Positions 57,356-64,000 of a DNA stretch of 64,000 bases are shown piece after piece. Under the pieces are notes generated by a model that searched no databases, was not told the origin of the DNA, and saw nothing but the letters and a program-made list of their open reading frames with translations. Numbering within the stretch: position 1 is the stretch's first letter; each line of letters begins with the position of its first letter. This stretch comes from Zarea fungicola (taxonomy: Eukaryota; Ascomycota; Sordariomycetes; Hypocreales; Cordycipitaceae), in contig FWCC01000003.1 of assembly GCA_900169235.1 (NCBI GenBank), positions 1-64,000 of the forward strand, read 5' to 3'. The position numbers and the translations under genes were made by a program.

Positions 57356-59058
57356 ATGTCCAAAATGTCATCGGAAAAGGTTGACACAGAGTTTGATATG
57401 GAGCACGAAGCCGAAAAGACAATGGCTTCGACGCCGGAGCTATACATTGATCCTGTAAAGCAGAAGAAGCTGCTTCGCAAGCTCGACATATGGATTGCCC
57501 CCGTCATGACCATCATGTTTCTGTCGGCATATCTTGATCGGTCCAATATTGGCAACGCAGCGTCGGGAGGCATGACAAAGGACTTGAACATGACTGACGG
57601 GGAACTCGGCAGTAAGTCAACCAAGGATTACACCTACTTTCTCGGTTTCATATTCTGACTTGTTGTCTAGATGCTGTGACCTTGTTCTATGTAACCTATG
57701 TCGCAGCAGAGATTCCATGCTCTCTAGTTCTCAAAAAGTTTCACCCAAGTCAGTAGCAACTCAAGACGCACCAGTGATTGGCAAACCTATACCATTTGGC
57801 ATGGCTAACCAAGCAACCACCTCCGCTCTAGGTCGCATGATTCCACTTCTCATCTTCCTGTGGTCGGTAGTCCTGATTGGCACCGGCTTCATGCACACTG
57901 CCGGTCAGCTCTACGCCAGCCGTCTCCTCCTCGGCCTCTGCGAGTCCGGCATGTTCCCCTGCCTGGCCCTCTACCTCAGCACCTTTTACCAGCCCGAGGA
58001 GCAGGCCTTGCGCATATCCTACCTCTTCGTCTCCGCCGCCCTCTCGGGCTCCTTTGGCGGGCTCTTCGCCTTTGCCCTGCTCAAGATGGACGGCGTCGCA
58101 GGCCTCCAGGGCTGGCGTTGGCTCTTCATCATCGAGGGCTGCGCCAGCGTCCTCATTGCCGTCTTTGTCTTCTTCTTCCTGCCCGACAACTTTGAGACGG
58201 CGCGCTTCCTTGACGAGGACGACCGCCAGCTGATGCGCCTCCGCGCCGAGATGAACGCGCGCTACAACGGCCGGCCCGAGTTTGACTGGGCGCAGGTGCG
58301 CCGCGCCGCTGTGGACCCGAAGCTGTACATAAGCTGCTGGAGCCAGTTCATGGCCGACATTTGCTCGTTTGGCCTCTCGAGCTTCCTGCCGCTCATCATC
58401 AAGTCGTTTGGCTACGACACCGTCACGACGCAGCTGCTCACCATCCCCGTCTTCTTCTTCGCGTCGGCCGCGTACATTGTCGTGTCGTGGATGTCGGACC
58501 GGTTCGGCCGCCGCGCGCTGTTCATGATGCCGGCGGCCCTAGTAACGGCCGTCGGCTACGCCGTCAGCCTCGGCGTGCCGATTAGCAACAGGGGCGTGCT
58601 GTATTTTGCCACGTTTCTCGTCGCGCCGGGCGCGTACATCATCGTCGGCCTCAACTGCGCGTGGCTTCTCAACAGCCACGCGCCATACTACAAGCGTGCC
58701 ATGGCAATTGGTACGAACCAGTCGATTGGCAACTCTGCCGGTATAGTTGTAAGGCATCCCCCGCCGCCCCCCTCCTCACTCTTCCTATACCATGAAAATT
58801 GAGATACAAAAACTAATGTTTGAATACTTTGCGCAGGTCGGACAAGTCTTCCGAACCAAGCACAATGGAAAATATGTCATTGGCCTTGGCACATCGCTTG
58901 GAGCTGCCGTCCTGGCAGTTCTCGGGCATACAGCATTATACTTTTACCTCAGCCGAGAAAATAGCAGGAGAGAGGCATTGTCGCCAGAGGAGCGACAGGC
59001 AGAGATTGACGCGGGCAAGGATGGTGATTTCCATCCAGATTATCGGTATGCTCTGTAG
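57356..59058 (+). CDS. MFS anion:cation symporter (Dal5/allantoate permease type)
   Basis: The model is join(57356..57611,57671..57748,57832..58748,58837..59058), giving 490 residues. Introns are 59, 83 and 88 nt, all with consistent phase. Family landmarks are FLSAYLDRSNIGNA after the first helix, VTYVAAEIPCSLVLKK in exon 2, the helix block LYASRLLLGLCESGMFPCLA, and DRFGRRALFMMPA between helices 8 and 9. About twelve membrane helices are expected in the plasma membrane. ACS transporters carry allantoate, nicotinate-like or other carboxylate substrates. Middle-exon codons are highly GC-rich. The divergent FAH-family neighbour suggests a linked uptake and breakdown step, as an inference. Confidence 0.92.
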
Positions 59059-59737
59059 GGTGCGGTCAAGGATATATAGCGATTGTATTTTAAGTAGAGC
59101 TATTTCTGATTCTCACGAGTCCAATAACTCATTTCATCGACGATTGTTTTGATTTGGGCTCTTCTGTAGATATGCAACGGGACAACAAGACATGTAAAAG
59201 GATCGCCCATGCCAACCTGCCAGCCATGTTTTGACGAGCAAAATGAGCTGCTGCGATATATGATTTTAATATACCAAATCACACGATCCGTCAGCTATTT
59301 GGCAGCATGACGTATTGTCACAGGCGCCGGCTATCGAGAGGCCTCAGCCTGTAAGCCACAGACACCAAGTGCTTCCCAATTAGGCTGGCCACGAACTTTC
59401 ATTGCGTGGAAGTCTGCGCAAATTGAGCCTTGTTTCCATATTCAGGACAGTACGCGTTCGATAACGTCTGCAGCTGTACAATATGCAGTAGCGTAGAGGC
59501 TGCAGACAATCCACTTCGGCGCATCCGGTGCGACTCAATTGGCCAGGTTCGCAGCCTTGTCGACGTGAGTGTTTAACAGTGTCGCATCGCTGGACGAATT
59601 TAACCTTGAGATGCCGCTCATTTAATTCTCACGAGAGGAATGCCAACCAAAAATAAAAGCCTATTTCAAGCACATCATTCATCATAGAAAGACACTAGAC
59701 AAAGGAGAACAGAAGAAAACAGAAAGGCACCGTGGAG
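59059..59737. other. Intergenic interval
   Basis: No gene is supported. It holds the MFS 3' region and the promoter of the small gene at 59738. Confidence 0.5.
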
Positions 59738-60241
59738 ATGGAGAACGAAAACCCACCGCCTTCCTACAACGAGGCCATGTCCCAGCCTGGAAACGCTACG
59801 CGCCAGGATAACCCCCGACCAGACGGATGGGTCGAGGGCTATGTCGAGGCACCGGGGGCGGAACACTTGACGGCAGCGCAAAGCCACTCCGGGCCGATAG
59901 ATGAAAAGACCACCGTGCCATCCGCAGACGCCATCACCGCCGCCGCCAACACCACCAGCAGCAGCCCCAGCATATATCCCAGCGGCACGAGTGAAGAGGG
60001 GTCATCGGCGAGGGAAGGGGCCGAGGAGCAAGCTGGCACAGCCAAGCCTCAGTCCGTCTTGTCGTTTGGTGGCCTCACGCTGGGGAGCAAAGTCCTCGGG
60101 TTCGGCTACGGGAACAACGTCGGCGGCGTCGGCGTCAAGATTGGTTCACTCATGCTGGGGCTGGTGGACACAGGGGCCGAGGAGGAGGAGGACAAGAAGC
60201 CAGAGCAGCAGGGAGACGGGGAGGAGGAGGGGCGTCGATGA
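59738..60241 (+). CDS. Small acidic protein with a PPxY motif
   Basis: I do not recognise a family. The 167-residue frame starts MENENPPPSYNEAM, giving a PPPSY (PPxY) motif at the extreme N-terminus, the type bound by WW domains of Nedd4/Rsp5 ubiquitin ligases. The middle is Ser/Thr/Ala-rich and disordered. A Gly-rich, weakly hydrophobic segment (GGLTLGSKVLGFGYGNNVGG, then VGVKIGSLMLGLV) follows, and the end is almost all Glu/Asp/Lys. The hydrophobic part could contact a membrane. High G/C at third positions supports coding; no intron is needed. An adaptor or Rsp5 substrate role is only a guess. Confidence 0.6.
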   Translation: MENENPPPSYNEAMSQPGNATRQDNPRPDGWVEGYVEAPGAEHLTAAQSHSGPIDEKTTVPSADAITAAANTTSSSPSIYPSGTSEEGSSAREGAEEQAGTAKPQSVLSFGGLTLGSKVLGFGYGNNVGGVGVKIGSLMLGLVDTGAEEEEDKKPEQQGDGEEEGRR

Positions 60242-63200
60242 AAGTCCAGCAGCTTCATAACCCCCTTTGCACTCACCAGCCTTGGGCCTGGAGGCTACTA
60301 TATCATGTATCAGAACTGAAATGCTATCGGTATGAGAAGATGGAGGGGCAAGGGGATAAGGTTTCTGAGGGGGAGCGGGGCGGGCAGATTTGGAGCATTT
60401 GCAGCGTCGTATTTTTAGTCATTTTTGCCTTGGGGGGTTATTTGTTTGGTAAGCTCAAATTTTATGCTTGTTATCAAACAGAGACCAAGTTCCAAGACAT
60501 GGTTCCAAAATGAGTCTGGAATTTTTGTGTTGGCCGTAATAGCGCGTCTTGGCAGAGTGAGATGACCAAGATTTGGGTGGCACGTGGGCTACCTGAAGAA
60601 GAATAGCTTCGACTCTGGAAAGAAGAAATACATAAGACGAAAAAGTGAAGTCAATAGATTGGCAATCAGGAGAAGAAGATGCGTGGTGGCCTGCAGAGCC
60701 AATGGCAAGCCACGATCTTGGTGCTCTTGGTCGTGGCGCGCTCTTTTTTGATGGAACGAATCCTGGTTGCCCAACGCAAGCCACACTAGTTGCTGTTAAA
60801 ATGTTTACTAAGAAAAAAAGTAACTTGAAAAAATTGGCAGTTTGGCAGAAATAAAACCAGTTCTGGATTTTTTCTTCCTCTATTCCTGTCATCAGGGATT
60901 AAAAAAGATTGTGGGTTTTCAATGAGGCTCAGACCAGACGCTTGGGTGCTTTCTACTAACCCCCGTGGTACCTGGACACGGCTTGGTGTACATAGTTATC
61001 AGTGAGAGTTTATGAAAAGCTGGGTCTCAAGACTTGCTCCAACTACTGTAACTAGGTTAGTTAGATGGGGACAGAGGTTTGTCTAGGAATTTTGGTTGAG
61101 GACAAGCAAGGCACATGACCCAACATGCAGGGTTGGTTACTACGAACCAAGAAGCGCCCTTACTGTGTTTGTTATTCCATGCCTAGTGGTTTTCGGTTTT
61201 TTTTTTGGGAGGCTGTGTGTAACTAGTCAATAGTCTGCAGAATTTGGTTCAATTTCGAATTCGAGCACGGGATCTGGCCGGTCAGCAACAAGCGGCATCT
61301 CATAGTCCCCATGTAAGATTTCAAAGCCAGAGAGATAAAACCGTAATCGGCGGATTTCCTAACGCGAGATGGCAACGAATTCCGACTCGATTCCCCTCGC
61401 GATGGCGTCGTCGGGTGGCATGTCAAGATGGCCAGTCAGCATTGACACCTCCTTGGTGCACTTGGCACAGCCTGCCTGGTAAGGCCAGCTTCACCGCAAG
61501 TGTTGATGAAGCCCTTGAAGAGTGTCTCGCCTAGTTTTGACAGGGTAGATCACTTCCTACTACCAACATTGGTTGAGAGCGTTTACTAGGGCCCCGTCCG
61601 GGTCGAGTGCCGGGTGGGCCAGTGGCTTGCACCGCGTGCCTGCTTCAGCGGCACCTGTGTGGCTCGTACGGTTTATTACTGGATTGACTGTGTCAAGGTT
61701 TGCTCTGCTTGAGAGTGATCCTTGGTGGTTCATTTTGTTTCCCCAACGATGGGTAGTCATGGCCTGTACTCCGTAGACCCGCCCGCCATCTGGAGACTTG
61801 GCTATGGCCTTGCCCTTGTACCAGTACAGATACTCGGTACCAAGTGCCTGGATTTGGTTGGGAGAGGTAAGAATAGGGGAATGGTACAATGCATTTGCCG
61901 GTGCCGTGTGTCCGTGTGTGAGTGTGTGTGCTTGTATATGCAGTCAGACGCAAAGAAATGGACGACAGCCAGGTCGGAGAATTCACCCAGTTGCAGCAAT
62001 TGCCAGCAGAAAATACAAGAGGGCGCGATCCTTGTTGTTTCGACTTGGCTAGTAGTAACAGTTGCACCATTCCAGAAGGCCAGCAGCTTCTTTCCGTCTT
62101 GTTGGAGGACGGCATAAGCGGACTAGCCAATACTACTCTGGGACAGCTTGGAGATGCAGCATTACTATGGTGGTGACGGGTACGGGAGTAATACAAAATA
62201 AGCCAGAAGCGGTGTCTTACCAGTACACCCCTTCTAGGCAGCGGGTTTCGAGGAGAGGAATCCGGTGGCGAAGCAAAAGCGAATGGAGATGGTTCGGTAA
62301 ATTTGTGTGAATAATATTGTCGTTGGGTCTGACGTGTAAAGTCGTAAAGAACTGTTGGACAAATTTGTAAAGAGACTGCGTGTTCGTTATTCGTTATTCG
62401 TACTCGCAGCGGTGTCGGCAGTATAGGCCAACTACTTAGGTAACTAATAAAAAGTACCTTGTAGCGGTAGCAGATGGACAGCGGTGGCAGATACGGACAC
62501 TGACGAGGGCCACTAGCGGGGATTTCCAGGGGGTGTTGGAGTTGTTGGTGACGGTGGCAGTACCTACGTACCTCCTAGTTACACATTAGCAGTATCCAGC
62601 ATTATCTGGGCAGTGTCAGCCAGTAAAGTTTAAACTGGCCCGTTGGGGACAACGATACAAGGGGGCGTGCAGCTAGGAACAGCCAAATCCGTTTACAAAC
62701 AGATGAGAATAAGGATGAAGATGCAAAGAAAAAACGTGGCACGGAGTTTGCTCTCAAGCCACCATCATCCTTTTTTTTCCCTTCTCGTCGTCAGTACCAT
62801 CTGATTGGGTCAACGGGCTTCCATGTTGATGGTAAAGCTTCCAGGTTGTTTCCCAGCCTGGGCATAGTTGGTTGGGGACACCAGTTTGCCAGTTGGTCCC
62901 TGTATTTCGTACCAGGCCTAATCAGGTACCTAGTTGCCTAGGTACTTGCCTTGACAGACACCAGGCCAGAGTGTATCAGGGCGGGCCTGCAGCGGGCCAT
63001 CTCACTAAAACATTTCCCACTAAAATTGGTCACATTCCCCCCGGCAGTGGCTTCTCTCTCCCCTTACCCAGCAGTTTTGCTGAGATGGTACCTTATTACT
63101 CGCGAGAGCAACGCTGTGACCACAGGTACCACCCCAGCCAAGCATTTCACTGTCCGCTCATCAGGACGACTCCGTACTCCGTATTTGTTCAAAACTGTTG

Positions 63201-63520
63201 TCACCTACCAGTAGCTTCAACATTTAAAGCTGCCTTGTCACCCCTCCCACATCCTCCTGTCGCGGCTTCTCCTCTCCTCCAGCTTTGTTCTAGCTTCTCT
63301 TCTGCCATTACATAACAAACTCTCAATATACATCCAGTTTGTCGTGTACATCGTCAGTCCCAGAACATTTAAATCTTGCATCTGCTGCCTGTTTGCATCT
63401 GTCCTGTCACTTAATCTCATCCACCCCAAGTACAGTCCTCTGTTTGTCCTGCTGCCCTTTATTAACACGGCCTCAACAAACTCCCATCACACATCACGCA
63501 TCACACACACAATCACCATC
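60242..63520. other. 3.3-kb gene-free interval
   Basis: No protein gene is supported despite several open frames. A (GT)n-like tract lies at about 61906-61933. Short direct repeats (cgttatt, three partial copies) lie near 62395. From about 63,000 the plus strand is CT-rich, as in leaders of highly expressed fungal genes, and leads into the gene at 63521. Confidence 0.5.
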
Positions 63521-64000
63521 ATGTCAAGAGTTGCTGCCCCCGTCGCCAAACTTTCCCGTGCCATTAGCACCACTGCTGCTCCCGCTGCTGCCGTTGCCCG
63601 CAACCACGCCTCTCTGCTCGACAGCACCACTCACAATGGCGGTGCCGCTCTCATGCCAAAGTACGCCGAGCTTCTCCGCGACCGCGAGCAAAAGGTATGT
63701 TTTTCCTTTGATGGAAAATTCTCAGCATTGTCCATCATTTTCCCAATGCTACCAGGCGGGCAAAGAGCTAACAAAAATCCCCCCCAGTCTCGTGGCATCA
63801 CCACTACACACCGTCCCACGCCACAGCCCAGCATCGTCAACCGTCCCCGCCCGCTGATGCAGACCTTCCACTCGAGCGCTAGCCAGGTCGCCGTGCCGCC
63901 AACGCACCTCGACGCCATGGTCCTCCCCTCCATGAACTTTGCTGCCTCCGAGCCTCCCGCCGGACCCCGTGTCCCTCTGCTCCCAGACAACTACGGCGCT
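63521..64000 (+). CDS. Probable mitochondrial protein, 5' part (truncated by window end)
   Basis: The visible model is join(63521..63694,63788..>64000), giving 129 residues so far. Exon 1 starts MSRVAAPVAKLSRAISTTAA, a basic, Ala/Ser/Thr-rich stretch without acids, as in mitochondrial presequences. The 93-nt intron has a GTATGT donor and a CCCCCAG acceptor and joins REQK to SRGITTTHRP in phase. Exon 2 is Pro-rich with FHSSAS and PPAGPRVPLLPDNYGA at the window edge. No family was recognised. The reading frame is still open at 64000. Confidence 0.7.
   Translation, partial: MSRVAAPVAKLSRAISTTAAPAAAVARNHASLLDSTTHNGGAALMPKYAELLRDREQKVCFSFDGKFSALSIIFPMLPGGQRANKNPPQSRGITTTHRPTPQPSIVNRPRPLMQTFHSSASQVAVPPTHLDAMVLPSMNFAASEPPAGPRVPLLPDNYGA

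Overview
The window looks like a chromosomal segment of a filamentous ascomycete, most likely a sordariomycete and plausibly Hypocreales. The genes carry short introns (about 40-120 nt) with GTRAGT-like donors and internal CTRAY-like branch points. Several products belong to fungal families: sterol glucosyltransferase with GRAM/PH domains, UstYa-type oxidase, NCS1 purine permease, Zn2Cys6 factor and Mtf2-like protein. No sequence database was searched, so the placement is by recognition only. Exon joins were worked out by hand and checked for phase.

Positions 1-17,600 look like an accessory region. It is gene-sparse with long gene-free gaps. It holds a very unusual four-domain fusion enzyme (methyltransferase, FAD oxidase, animal-type phosphomevalonate-kinase-like P-loop kinase and adenine phosphoribosyltransferase), a small bZIP regulator, a UstYa/DUF3328 membrane oxidase with tiny introns, a divergent gene for a 49-residue secreted peptide, a decayed F-box/ankyrin gene and an NCS1 purine-cytosine permease. 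The UstYa gene and the peptide gene resemble the core of a fungal RiPP (dikaritin-like) locus. The fusion enzyme and the permease suggest purine-related chemistry. Whether these belong to one system is unproven.

Positions 17,600-32,200 are dense with housekeeping genes, several for chromosome maintenance: CHL1 helicase, ribosomal protein L28 (uL15), CDC7-type kinase, condensin HEAT subunit (CND1/YCS4) and the FCP1 RNA polymerase II CTD phosphatase.

Positions 32,200-50,500 hold a short-chain dehydrogenase, the GRIM-19 subunit of complex I, an orphan protein, a large ATG26/UGT51 sterol glucosyltransferase, GNA1 (UDP-GlcNAc synthesis), a CMR1/WDR76-like WD40 protein and an Mtf2-like mitochondrial protein. 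Positions 50,500-64,000 hold a Zn2Cys6 transcription factor, a PLAC8 protein, a divergent pair of FAH-family hydrolase and Dal5-type transporter, a PPxY-containing orphan, a 3.3-kb gene-free stretch, and the 5' part of a probably mitochondrial protein cut by the window edge. No transposon, CRISPR array or convincing tRNA/rRNA gene was found.
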